A stretch of DNA of 64,000 nucleotides from Massilia frigida (GTDB lineage: Bacteria; Pseudomonadota; Gammaproteobacteria; Burkholderiales; Burkholderiaceae_D). The stretch's first letter is position 1; every line of letters starts with the position of its first letter. The stretch spans positions 45,433 through 109,432 of the forward strand of contig NZ_WHJG01000026.1 of assembly GCF_011682175.1 (NCBI RefSeq). The letters are read 5' to 3'. Shown in pieces: positions 57,683 to 64,000 of the stretch. The position numbers and the translations under genes were made by a program. The notes beneath the pieces are model-generated. The model made no database searches. It saw only the letters and a list, made by a program, of their open reading frames with translations, and was not told the origin of the DNA.

Positions 57683-59090
57683 CTCACCGGCAGAACGGCT
57701 GAAAGCAGCCCGGGAAAAAAGACGGCGCGCCACCTCGGCCGAAACGCGACAAGATAACAGACGCACTCGCGTTGTCAGACCGGCACGTTACTCGCCGGCT
57801 AACACGGCCGACTTTCATTATTTTGACAGCAGGACGATGCATCCATCCTGCCGGAAGGATAAGGCGCGCATCAAAGATGCGTGCAATGACAAAGCAAATG
57901 CCGAAGAGGACTCCAAAAAAGCCGCCGAGGGGGCAAAGCTCAATCCAACAAACGTTAATGGTACAACCAGAAGCTTGTCACGCGAATTAAAGAAGGCGGC
58001 CACGGCACTAGACGGTGCTGGTAAAACCAGGAGTGGTTACGTTCGCAACGACAAGAATAAATGGATGGAAAACCACTGCGGCGGATTGTGGAATAAGCCA
58101 GGGGGGCAATATGGTCCGAAGGGTGAAAAAGTCAACAACACTGAAGGGTTTAAGCAACAGATCAAGGATAAAGTTGGCGAACTCAGCAAGTTAGCGGACG
58201 ACGCAAAAGGCGCGGCCATGGGAAAATTGGAGAATTTTGCCAAAAACTATTTCAAGGACCACGCCGATGATATCCTTGAAAGTGCCGCTGAAAAAGCGGC
58301 AAAAAGAGCCGCGTTTGTCAAAGGGTCGCCGGTCGTCGCCAAAGCGTTTTCGCGCCTATCCATGTGGGAAACGTTGGGGCATGTAATTGGCAATGCCGCT
58401 GGCGCGATCATGACCAACGACATCGAAACAAAATTCCAGGCTGTCTCCAAAGCCGCATTCGACGCCGTGGAAAAGGCTGCGGAATACCAGCGCATACTCG
58501 CACCAGGTGGACTTGAGGATGTGATGGCAAGCACCATGGCCGGCATTGCCTTTGCGAATCCGTGTATTAAAGCGCGTAAATGCTTGCTGGTACCCTATGA
58601 TCAGAGTGGAGAAACAGACAAGGGCAAGGGCTGCTGTCCCGGCCAGACCGGCCACCACGTTTTACCTAAAGCGATGTTCAACAAGTACACGCAAGAAACC
58701 GTGGACGGGAAGCCGAAAATGGTGGAAGGTGGATTGCGCGACTGCTGGAAGGACTATAATCAGAAAAAAGCGCTGACCATCTGCCTGGAGGGTACAACCA
58801 ATCGTGCGGCTAACGGGAGCCACGGCATGGCGCACGCGGGTACAGCGGCCCTCATGCAAAGGCACCGCACATCGACGGATATGCCCTATACCACAGCGCG
58901 CGATGAGATTTCAACTATGCTGGCGCAAGCCTACGGTTGCGATCCAAATTGCCTCAAAGCGCAACTGGATGAATCCATGAAAGACGAACATAGCTGCGGC
59001 CCCCTTAAAGGCGCGCAAGTAAGCCCCCACTCTGGCGAGAGCCGGGGCGGACCGGATGTGATAGACTTGCCCAATTTGCCAAGTCTCTAA
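57675..59090 (+). CDS. GHH-type HNH/EndoVII nuclease T6SS effector
   Basis: 471 aa. The N-terminal ~300 residues are Lys/Ala-rich with helical and coiled-coil segments and a small hydrophobic part near 230-250. The C-terminal toxin domain starts at NPCIKARKCLLVPYDQSG (near 296) and has GCCPGQTGHHVLPKAMF (GHH at 326-328), TICLEGTTNRAANGSHGMAHAGTA (H383, H387), the pattern of polymorphic-toxin Tox-GHH2/HNH nucleases. A long Cys-containing tail follows. The DUF4150 gene overlaps its start and a putative immunity gene follows 32 bp later. DNA as target is inferred. Confidence 0.85.
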   Translation: MADSPAERLKAAREKRRRATSAETRQDNRRTRVVRPARYSPANTADFHYFDSRTMHPSCRKDKARIKDACNDKANAEEDSKKAAEGAKLNPTNVNGTTRSLSRELKKAATALDGAGKTRSGYVRNDKNKWMENHCGGLWNKPGGQYGPKGEKVNNTEGFKQQIKDKVGELSKLADDAKGAAMGKLENFAKNYFKDHADDILESAAEKAAKRAAFVKGSPVVAKAFSRLSMWETLGHVIGNAAGAIMTNDIETKFQAVSKAAFDAVEKAAEYQRILAPGGLEDVMASTMAGIAFANPCIKARKCLLVPYDQSGETDKGKGCCPGQTGHHVLPKAMFNKYTQETVDGKPKMVEGGLRDCWKDYNQKKALTICLEGTTNRAANGSHGMAHAGTAALMQRHRTSTDMPYTTARDEISTMLAQAYGCDPNCLKAQLDESMKDEHSCGPLKGAQVSPHSGESRGGPDVIDLPNLPSL

Positions 59091-59999
59091 AGCAAAACTT
59101 AATCATCGAAACGGATTATTTTATGGAAGAAGTACTTGATAAGAAGTTCTGGAACGATTACTTGCGTGGCTACACAATATATGATTGCACCATATATCGA
59201 TCAGAAGGATTTGGGTTTGTCTTCGTCGAAGAAAAAGACGATAGAGATGAATTGCCGAAAACCCGTTTTATTACGATGTCGCTCAATCGGCCAATGGATA
59301 AAAGATTCGGCGTGGTGACAGGTACTCGCTATGATTTTTGCACGATAGCCTGCAGCGTCAATCCGCCCGAATATGTGGCTGTGGATATTGGCAGCCAGGT
59401 ATTTTCCGCAAGCGCCCTGCGCATGGGCGGCGAGAAGAATATCGACCAGGTCATCGACATGAAAACCTACCGCGGCGAGGTAGGTATCATCAATAAACTT
59501 GTCCGTGCGGCCGGCCAGATCTACGCATTGGGTAACTATCGAAAAATCTACCGGCGTATCGGCGTCGACCAATGGGTAGAACTGGGCAAGGAAGGTAAAG
59601 GGGTGCCCGTACCGAGGGACGTCGAGGCTGGAAAAACCTATGCTACCAGCTTGGGTTTCGTGGACATGAGTGCATTTTCCGCCAACGACATGTACGCGGT
59701 TGGTGGCAAAGGGGATGTATGGCGCTTTGATGGCACCCGCTGGCACGACTGTTCACTTCCGACCAATGTGCCTTTGTCGACCGTATGCTGTGCCGGCGAC
59801 GGCTTGGTGTACATCTCGGAATTGAATGGCAGTGTGTGGGCAGGCCGCGCCGATCAATGGAAACGCATCGCCGAAGCCGACATCGCATGGGGACATCAAC
59901 CGGTTGACTCGGTCTGGTTCAATCAGCGCCTTTATTTGGGTGCTCAGGAAGGATTATGGACAGTCGACCGGAACAGGAAACGCCTGGTGCCCCTAAGCG
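58954..59999 (+). repeat. Duplicated segment, copy A
   Basis: 1046 bp from the last ~45 codons of the effector through most of the putative immunity gene. It recurs at 62798-63843 with a constant offset of 3844 bp at both ends. Confidence 0.9.
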
Positions 60000-60151
60000 A
60001 AGTCGAACGTGACGCTCCAAACGCGACGAATGGCGGGCGGCTCGATCTGAGCCCGGACGGTAAATACTTGCTTACCGCCGGTCCACACGGAGCTTGCCTC
60101 AACGATGGCACCGGCTGGAAACGGCTATTCAACGCTTTCGACTTCATGTGA
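59123..60151 (+). CDS. Beta-propeller-like protein, putative cognate immunity protein
   Basis: 342 aa, cytoplasmic, no signal peptide. A distinct N-terminal ~90 residues is followed by repeated units with the pattern (Q/D)xxYAxGxxG.(V/I)(W/Y)R..G..W: GQIYALGNYRKIYRRIGVDQW, NDMYAVGGKGDVWRFDGTRW, GLVYISELNGSVWAGRADQW, QRLYLGAQEGLWTVDRN and LLTAGPHGACLNDGTGW. This suggests a five- to seven-bladed propeller. Position right after the nuclease gene suggests immunity. A diverged, truncated copy lies at 62967. Confidence 0.65.
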   Translation: MEEVLDKKFWNDYLRGYTIYDCTIYRSEGFGFVFVEEKDDRDELPKTRFITMSLNRPMDKRFGVVTGTRYDFCTIACSVNPPEYVAVDIGSQVFSASALRMGGEKNIDQVIDMKTYRGEVGIINKLVRAAGQIYALGNYRKIYRRIGVDQWVELGKEGKGVPVPRDVEAGKTYATSLGFVDMSAFSANDMYAVGGKGDVWRFDGTRWHDCSLPTNVPLSTVCCAGDGLVYISELNGSVWAGRADQWKRIAEADIAWGHQPVDSVWFNQRLYLGAQEGLWTVDRNRKRLVPLSEVERDAPNATNGGRLDLSPDGKYLLTAGPHGACLNDGTGWKRLFNAFDFM

Positions 60152-60167
60152 ACCTACGACGACGCAT

Positions 60168-61532
60168 ATGCAAATAGGAAACAATCACAAGGTCATCGTT
60201 GCACTGGTTAAAAGACATATCGAGGACGCTGCTTTCTACTGGGCGCAACATGAGGCGAGCATCGATTCGCCACGCCTCAGCTTGAGCGAACTGGCACGAT
60301 TTAGCGATTTGCTGGACGCGCATCTGGAAGGAATCAGCCTTGCAGGTTCCCCCGGGTGGCAGCCTACTTTGAGCGCCTTGGAACGTTGGAAGCAGCCTGG
60401 TGAAGCCTTTGTTGCCGCCTATGCCGCCTTGGGTCGGAATGATCCGTCTGAGCTCGCAGAACTCCTGTTGCACGTCCGCGCGCAGCCTGAGAAATTACTC
60501 CGTGGCGTGATCAGTGCGATCGCATGGCTTCCAACGACCTCCGCGCTGACCTGCATCGCGCAATGGACTCAGGAAAACAATGCTCCCCTCGTCCAAGTCG
60601 CGGCACTGCGCGCCGCTGCGCTCTGTGGCGATGAAGCGCAAGAGGCCATATCGCAACCCCTGATCAATTTCCTTAGCAGCGAGGATGCGCATGTTCGTGC
60701 GGCCGCGTGCAGGGTGGCTGCGTTGGGCGGAGGCGAGGGCGAAATTGAGGTGGCGCTGCACAAGTGCCTGGCAGACCCCGACATGCCCGTACGGGCACAG
60801 GCAGCGATTTCCGTGGCACGACGCTATAGAGCCATGCCGGTGCCGAACGACAGAAGCCAAAATTCGCTCCTGGCGGCGGAAACCCTCTGGCAATGTGTCA
60901 TTAGCCAAGTGAATATACTGACCGACACCAAGGGGTGGTATCGCAAACAGGCGTTGCGCCGGCTTAACCGATGGGTACAACACCTGGCAGGAATGGTGCC
61001 AATCGGGCATCCGCAATTGGATGCGCTCTTGCAGTTCATGCCGCCACGACTGGCACTGCGATTTATCGCCTACCACGGCGATCCAGCGCACTTACCGCAC
61101 GTGCAAGCAAGGCTAAGCGATAACGACACGGCGCGTTATGCCGGCTGGGTGTGGCAAACCATCACCGGCGTGGACTTGGCGAGCGCCGAGCTCACCATGG
61201 CTGAACCAGAGCAAACACCTAGCGACACCACCGGCGACGCCCGCACAGATGTGGATCATGGGCTAAAGCTGCCGGATGCTGAGAAAGTCCGCCACTTCGT
61301 CCGCATTCCCTTGCAAGAGGGTCAGCGGCATTTACGCGGCCAACCGCTCGACCCAGAACTAGCAATGCATTTGTTGGAAGTGGCGCCTCACGCAGTTCGG
61401 AGTATTGCAGCTCAATATCTCCAACTTCATCATCCAGTGGCGCGCGTCGTGATGCGAGGCGGTGCCCGCCAACAAATCGCCGCGCTGGACCAACTCGATG
61501 ACGATCTGTTTCATTCCGGGGCGACGCTATGA
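60168..61532 (+). CDS. TIGR02270 family HEAT-repeat protein
   Basis: 454 aa. The N-terminus (VIVALVKRHIEDAAFYWAQHEA) and LSELARFSDLLDAHLEGISLAG are characteristic of TIGR02270 proteins found in T6SS vgrG clusters. The middle has HEAT-like pairs: SSEDAHVRAAACRVAALGG and DPDMPVRAQAAISVARRY. Start ATG 60168; the ORF to 60105 is rejected. Its TGA overlaps the next ATG. Likely a scaffold or adaptor for effector delivery. Confidence 0.78.
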   Translation: MQIGNNHKVIVALVKRHIEDAAFYWAQHEASIDSPRLSLSELARFSDLLDAHLEGISLAGSPGWQPTLSALERWKQPGEAFVAAYAALGRNDPSELAELLLHVRAQPEKLLRGVISAIAWLPTTSALTCIAQWTQENNAPLVQVAALRAAALCGDEAQEAISQPLINFLSSEDAHVRAAACRVAALGGGEGEIEVALHKCLADPDMPVRAQAAISVARRYRAMPVPNDRSQNSLLAAETLWQCVISQVNILTDTKGWYRKQALRRLNRWVQHLAGMVPIGHPQLDALLQFMPPRLALRFIAYHGDPAHLPHVQARLSDNDTARYAGWVWQTITGVDLASAELTMAEPEQTPSDTTGDARTDVDHGLKLPDAEKVRHFVRIPLQEGQRHLRGQPLDPELAMHLLEVAPHAVRSIAAQYLQLHHPVARVVMRGGARQQIAALDQLDDDLFHSGATL

Positions 61533-61951
61533 ACCAACATTTGGATCCATGGAATGATGCCAGCCTCGTGGCGCAACGTCTGTCGCCTCCAAACGCGCGG
61601 CTGCATGTCCTCATTGGTGCAGAAGCATGGTGCGCTACCTGCCGACATGTACGCCCTCAGTACGATGCTCTGGCCGCGCAGGCCAGCGTCGACGAAGTTT
61701 GGCTTTGGCTAGATCTGGAAGATCATTCAGAATTTATTGGCGACTATCTACCGGACACTCTCCCAATGCTGATCGCGTATCACGGGACTAATCTACTCGG
61801 CTGCGTCCCCGTAGAGGGCAAAGCGGGATCGCTGGGCGACCTGATTCATCGGATTCGCTCCCAAGGCGTTCTGCGCGATCCCAGCCACGATGCAGCACCG
61901 GATCCCGGCATTCGCGCACGCCTCCTGGTGCAAGACTGGGCGCCTGAATAA
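61529..61951 (+). CDS. Thioredoxin-like fold protein
   Basis: 140 aa without signal peptide. HVLIGAEAWCATCRHVRPQYDALAAQ contains a WCxxC redox site (C35, C38) in the proper strand-turn-helix context, followed by EVWLWLDLEDH, and LPMLIAYHGTNLLGCVPVEG in which the cis-Pro of thioredoxins (TLPMLI) is seen. It overlaps TIGR02270 by four bases and is the last gene of the unit. It could help form disulfides in the Cys-rich effector or tip, but cytoplasmic location argues for a reductant; role unknown. Confidence 0.75.
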   Translation: MNQHLDPWNDASLVAQRLSPPNARLHVLIGAEAWCATCRHVRPQYDALAAQASVDEVWLWLDLEDHSEFIGDYLPDTLPMLIAYHGTNLLGCVPVEGKAGSLGDLIHRIRSQGVLRDPSHDAAPDPGIRARLLVQDWAPE

Positions 61952-61955
61952 ACGG

Positions 61956-61983
61956 CATGCGCACATACGAGCATGTGCGCATG
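61956..61983. terminator. Perfect 11-bp inverted repeat after the thioredoxin-like gene
   Basis: CATGCGCACAT (61956-61966), loop ACGAGC, ATGTGCGCATG (61973-61983), four bases past the last stop of the T6SS island. No T-tract follows, so termination would be rho-dependent or weak. Confidence 0.6.
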
Positions 61984-62047
61984 TAGAACGTTCGGGAGCC
62001 AGGTCTTGCTCGTGTTCGACACTGCCATGCACTCTGCACGCACGAAC

Positions 62048-62260
62048 TCACGTCCCGCGGGTTGGATGAGTAGGCCCAAGGAATTTCACCTTGAGCCGCT
62101 CGCAGAACCGTACGTGACACTCTCGCGTCATACGGCTCCCGTTATCCAACCTTATACCCCACATAACCCAGTGGCTGAACATCTGCGGGAACACCTGCCT
62201 CATCTTGCTGAGCCATTCCGCACTGGCGCAATACCTGCTCGCCAGCGGTTTGTACTTGCG
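62048..62260 (-). pseudogene. Group II intron reverse transcriptase/maturase, C-terminal remnant
   Basis: A 70-codon open frame on the minus strand without a start reads RRKYKPLASRYCASAEWLSKMRQ, then FSHWVMWGIRLDNGSRMTRECHVRFCERLKVKF, the usual C-terminal end and domain-V read-through of bacterial group II intron RTs. It is cut at its upstream side by the IS66-type left end at 62263. All RT motifs are missing. Confidence 0.75.
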
Positions 62261-62262
62261 TC
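62070..62262 (-). mobile_element. Group II intron 3' fragment with domains V and VI
   Basis: Positions 62138-62105 (minus) form a 34-nt domain V: GAGCCGTAT...GTACGGTTC around a GCGAGAGT-type loop, with the catalytic AGC triad intact. It is followed by a domain VI-like hairpin GGCTCAAGG...CCTTGGGCC (62097-62073) and TAC at 62072-62070, a likely 3' splice end. Domains I-IV are gone except the end of the RT reading frame. The IS66 end at 62263 marks the break. Confidence 0.8.
62105..62138 (-). ncRNA. Group II intron domain V
   Basis: Exactly 34 nt with complementary ends GAGCCGTA and TACGGTTC and internal stem/loop; the most conserved RNA element of group II introns. Without domain I it cannot self-splice. 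Confidence 0.8.
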
Positions 62263-62797
62263 GTAAGCGTCATGCCGGCACCGTCTGGACGTAACCAGGC
62301 TGGCCCGTCAAAGTAGTTCCACTACTTTTTGATGGAAACTACTATGGACACAGAAGTAAAGCCGGGCAACCGCAAGGGCAAACCGAATTACTTACTCGAG
62401 TTCAAGCGCCGACTCACCGTTGCGGCTTGCGAGTCCGGCGTGTCTGTTTCCAAGCTGGCGTTTGCTCATCAGGTCAATGCGAACATGGTATTCAAATGGC
62501 GGCGCGATCTGCGCGCGGGATTGTTGGAAGATGCGGCGCCAGCGCCGGCCACCTTATTGCCGGTAGTCCTCGCTAGGGCGCCGGCCGGTGCAAGGTCCAA
62601 AGCGGCGCCCGCGCGACGGGACACCATCCCGGCTGGCATGATCGAGATCGTGATTGCCGACGCGATGGTGCGGGTGCGTGGCGACGTCAATGCCTCGTTG
62701 CTCAAGACAGTCGTCCAAAGTTTGCGTGCATGATCGGCCTTCCTGCGGGGAGGCGCATCTGGCTCGCCGCCAGTGTCACCGACATGCGTGCCAGCTA
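62263..62797 (+). mobile_element. IS66-family element, left part
   Basis: Begins with GTAAGCG (62263), the usual 5' end of IS66-family inverted repeats, exactly where the group II intron frame breaks. It contains complete tnpA and the first ~23 codons of tnpB; tnpC and the right end are missing. It stops at 62797, where the duplicated T6SS segment starts. Confidence 0.75.
62344..62733 (+). CDS. tnpA: IS66 family accessory protein TnpA
   Basis: 129 aa. The HTH N-terminus NYLLEFKRRLTVAACESGVSVSKLA and HQVNANMVFKWRRDLRAG are typical of IS66 OrfA/TnpA. The variable middle is Ala/Pro-rich and the end IEIVIADAMVRVRGDVNASLLKTVVQSLRA is conserved. Start ATG 62344, with ATG 62332 possible. The TGA overlaps the tnpB ATG. 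Confidence 0.88.
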   Translation: MDTEVKPGNRKGKPNYLLEFKRRLTVAACESGVSVSKLAFAHQVNANMVFKWRRDLRAGLLEDAAPAPATLLPVVLARAPAGARSKAAPARRDTIPAGMIEIVIADAMVRVRGDVNASLLKTVVQSLRA

Positions 62798-62816
62798 TCA
62801 AAGCGCAACTGGATGA
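62730..62816 (+). pseudogene. tnpB: IS66 TnpB, N-terminal fragment
   Basis: ATG 62730 encodes MIGLPAGRRIWLAASVTDMR, the conserved start of IS66 TnpB, then the frame runs into duplicated T6SS sequence at 62798 and ends at a TGA. About 23 of ~115 codons remain. Confidence 0.85.
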
Positions 62817-62934
62817 ATCCATGAAAGACGAACATAGCTGCGGCCCCTTGAAGGCGCGCAAGTAAGCCCCCCACTCTGGCGAGAGCCGTAGAGGACTGAA
62901 TGTGATCATTCGGCCTAACTTGCCAGAATTCTAA
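62798..62934 (+). pseudogene. Remnant of the GHH effector 3' end (duplicate)
   Basis: 137 bp nearly matching 58954-59090, the last ~45 codons of the effector gene, with compensating one-base indels and substitutions in the second half. It has no start and is not expressed as a toxin; it marks the left edge of the duplication. Confidence 0.85.
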
Positions 62935-63843
62935 CGCAAAACTTAATCAGCGAAACGGATTATTTTATGGAAGAATTACTTGATAGGAAGTCTTGGAACG
63001 ATATTTTTCGTGGCTACACCATATATGATTGTTCCATCAATCGAGCAGAAGGATTTGGCTTTATCGCCGTCGAAGAAAAAGATGATAGAAATGTATTGCC
63101 GAAAATCCGTTTTATTACCATGTCGATCAATCGGCCACTGGATAAAAGATTCGGCGTGGTGGAGAGTCCCAATTATGATTTTTGCACGATAGCCTGCAGC
63201 GTCAATCCGCCCGAATATGTGGCTGTGGATATTGGCAGCCAAGTATTTTCAGCAAGCCCTCTGCGCATGGGCGGCGAGAAAAATATCGATCAGGTCATCG
63301 ATATGAAAACCTATCGCGGTGAAGTGGGGATTATCAACAAAGTGGTCCGTGCGGCCGGCCAGATCTACGCATTGGGCAACTATCGAAAAATCTACCGGCG
63401 TATCGGCGTCGACCAATGGGTAGAACTGGGCAAGGAAGGTAAAGGGGTGCCCGTACCCAAGGACGTCGAGACTGGAAAAACCTATGCTACCAGCTTGGGT
63501 TTCGTGGACATGAGTGCATTTTCCGCCAACGACATGTACGCGGTTGGGGGCAAAGGGGATGTATGGCGCTTTGATGGCACCAGCTGGCACGACTGTTCAC
63601 TTCCGACCAATGCGCCTTTGTCGACCGTGTGCTGTGCCGGCGACGGTTTGGTGTACATCTCGGAATTGAATGGCAGTGTGTGGGCAGGCCGCGCCGATCA
63701 ATGGAAACGCATCGCCGAAGCCGACATCGCATGGGGACATCAACCGGTTGACTCGGTCTGGTTCAATCAGCGCCTTTATTTGGGTGCTCAGGAAGGATTA
63801 TGGACAGTCGACCGGAACAGGAAACGCCTGGTGCCCCTGAGCG
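62798..63843 (+). repeat. Duplicated segment, copy B
   Basis: Copy of 58954-59999. Left junction is inside IS66 tnpB, right junction next to an IS4-type element. Divergence is concentrated in the first ~430 bp, while the rest is nearly identical. Confidence 0.9.
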
Positions 63844-63860
63844 CATGCCCTTATACATAA
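62967..63860 (+). CDS. Second copy of the putative immunity protein, C-terminally truncated
   Basis: 297 aa paralogue of the 59123 product. It is almost identical from about residue 90 to 291 but differs in many residues of the first 90 (for example FRGYTIYDCSINRAEGFGF vs LRGYTIYDCTIYRSEGFGF). After VPLS the homology stops at 63843 and six residues (ACPYT region) from the adjoining element end it, removing the last ~50 residues (one propeller blade). It may be an orphan immunity gene or a decaying copy. Confidence 0.7.
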   Translation: MEELLDRKSWNDIFRGYTIYDCSINRAEGFGFIAVEEKDDRNVLPKIRFITMSINRPLDKRFGVVESPNYDFCTIACSVNPPEYVAVDIGSQVFSASPLRMGGEKNIDQVIDMKTYRGEVGIINKVVRAAGQIYALGNYRKIYRRIGVDQWVELGKEGKGVPVPKDVETGKTYATSLGFVDMSAFSANDMYAVGGKGDVWRFDGTSWHDCSLPTNAPLSTVCCAGDGLVYISELNGSVWAGRADQWKRIAEADIAWGHQPVDSVWFNQRLYLGAQEGLWTVDRNRKRLVPLSACPYT

Positions 63861-63865
63861 GTCAG

Positions 63866-64000
63866 TCACCCCAGCCCGTCGCGTAATGCACGTAAGGTCT
63901 CCGCCGAGGCGTGCACTTGATCGAGCCCCTTCCAGATCGTCTTGACGCCAGGTTCGCCATCGCTGTTGCGAGCCAGGAATCCACCAATTTTCGCGATCAG
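63866..64000 (-). CDS. IS4-family transposase, C-terminal end (partial)
   Basis: The minus frame is open from the window edge to a TGA at 63866 and encodes 44 residues, LIAKIGGFLARNSDGEPGVK then TIWKGLDQVH. IS4-family transposases end in this GGFL.R..DGEPG..T.W.G pattern. The rest lies beyond the window. Its 3' side abuts the truncated immunity copy, so the insertion probably caused the truncation. Confidence 0.65.
   Translation of the reverse strand: MIAKIGGFLARNSDGEPGVKTIWKGLDQVHASAETLRALRDGLG

Noticed and set aside
61788..62120. 110-codon minus-strand frame starting within domain V
   Set aside because: It crosses the intron end and the thioredoxin-like gene antisense and has no family resemblance; the true intron frame is a different one.

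Overview
The window is high-G+C, gene-dense betaproteobacterial chromosome. Several things point to the Oxalobacteraceae (a Massilia/Duganella/Janthinobacterium-like genome): the surE-pcm-nlpD-rpoS order, a DUF2863 gene, a PEP-CTERM exosortase substrate, and the TCA gene arrangement gltA-sdhE-sdhBADC / gntR / mdh / CoA-lyase / acnA. The assignment rests on gene content and protein resemblance only; no rRNA gene is present.

Layout. 1-5.4 kb: the tail of a YccA/Bax-inhibitor gene, a terminator, then leftward surE-pcm-nlpD-rpoS-rlmD (stationary-phase operon plus a 23S rRNA methyltransferase). 5.4-8.5 kb: a leftward two-gene unit of a TIR-domain protein and a TPR protein whose KGGVGR-type ATPase domain has lost its P-loop lysine. 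8.6-16.8 kb: housekeeping genes (quinone oxidoreductase, DUF885, DinG/YoaA helicase, DUF465, PP2C phosphatase, a lipoprotein, zapE). 16.8-22.5 kb: leftward sucA-sucB-lpdA (2-oxoglutarate dehydrogenase). 22.9-30.6 kb: a rightward iron-acquisition locus with two Fur-box-like palindromes, a PepSY membrane protein, a DUF2271 protein carrying an ApbE flavinylation motif, DUF4198, ApbE, a flavodoxin/FNR-type reductase, a Fiu-like TonB receptor and a PiuC dioxygenase. 30.6-32.4 kb: a BlaI/MecI regulator with no BlaR partner, then two lower-G+C unknown genes. 32.4-38 kb: rnz, a PEP-CTERM protein, DUF421, gluQ and two secreted unknowns. 38-50 kb: TCA cluster. 50.3-51.8 kb: DUF2863 and a 32-codon hydrophobic peptide.

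52.2-64 kb is accessory: a type VI secretion vgrG island without core secretion genes. Its order is VgrG, DUF6484, DUF2169, a thiolase-fold protein lacking KAS catalytic residues, DUF4150 (PAAR-like tip), a GHH-type HNH/EndoVII nuclease effector, a beta-propeller-like putative immunity protein, a TIGR02270 HEAT-repeat protein and a thioredoxin-like protein. Downstream are a group II intron 3' remnant with an intact 34-nt domain V, an IS66-type fragment that truncates it, a second diverged copy of the putative immunity gene (part of a ~1.05-kb duplication), and the end of an IS4-type transposase gene that cuts that copy off.

Functionally, the two TCA blocks together encode citrate synthase, aconitase, 2-oxoglutarate dehydrogenase, succinate dehydrogenase and malate dehydrogenase. 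The iron locus looks like a reductive iron-uptake pathway from NADPH to the periplasm. The most novel material is the TIR/pseudo-ATPase-TPR pair and the T6SS cargo island with its duplicated immunity gene.
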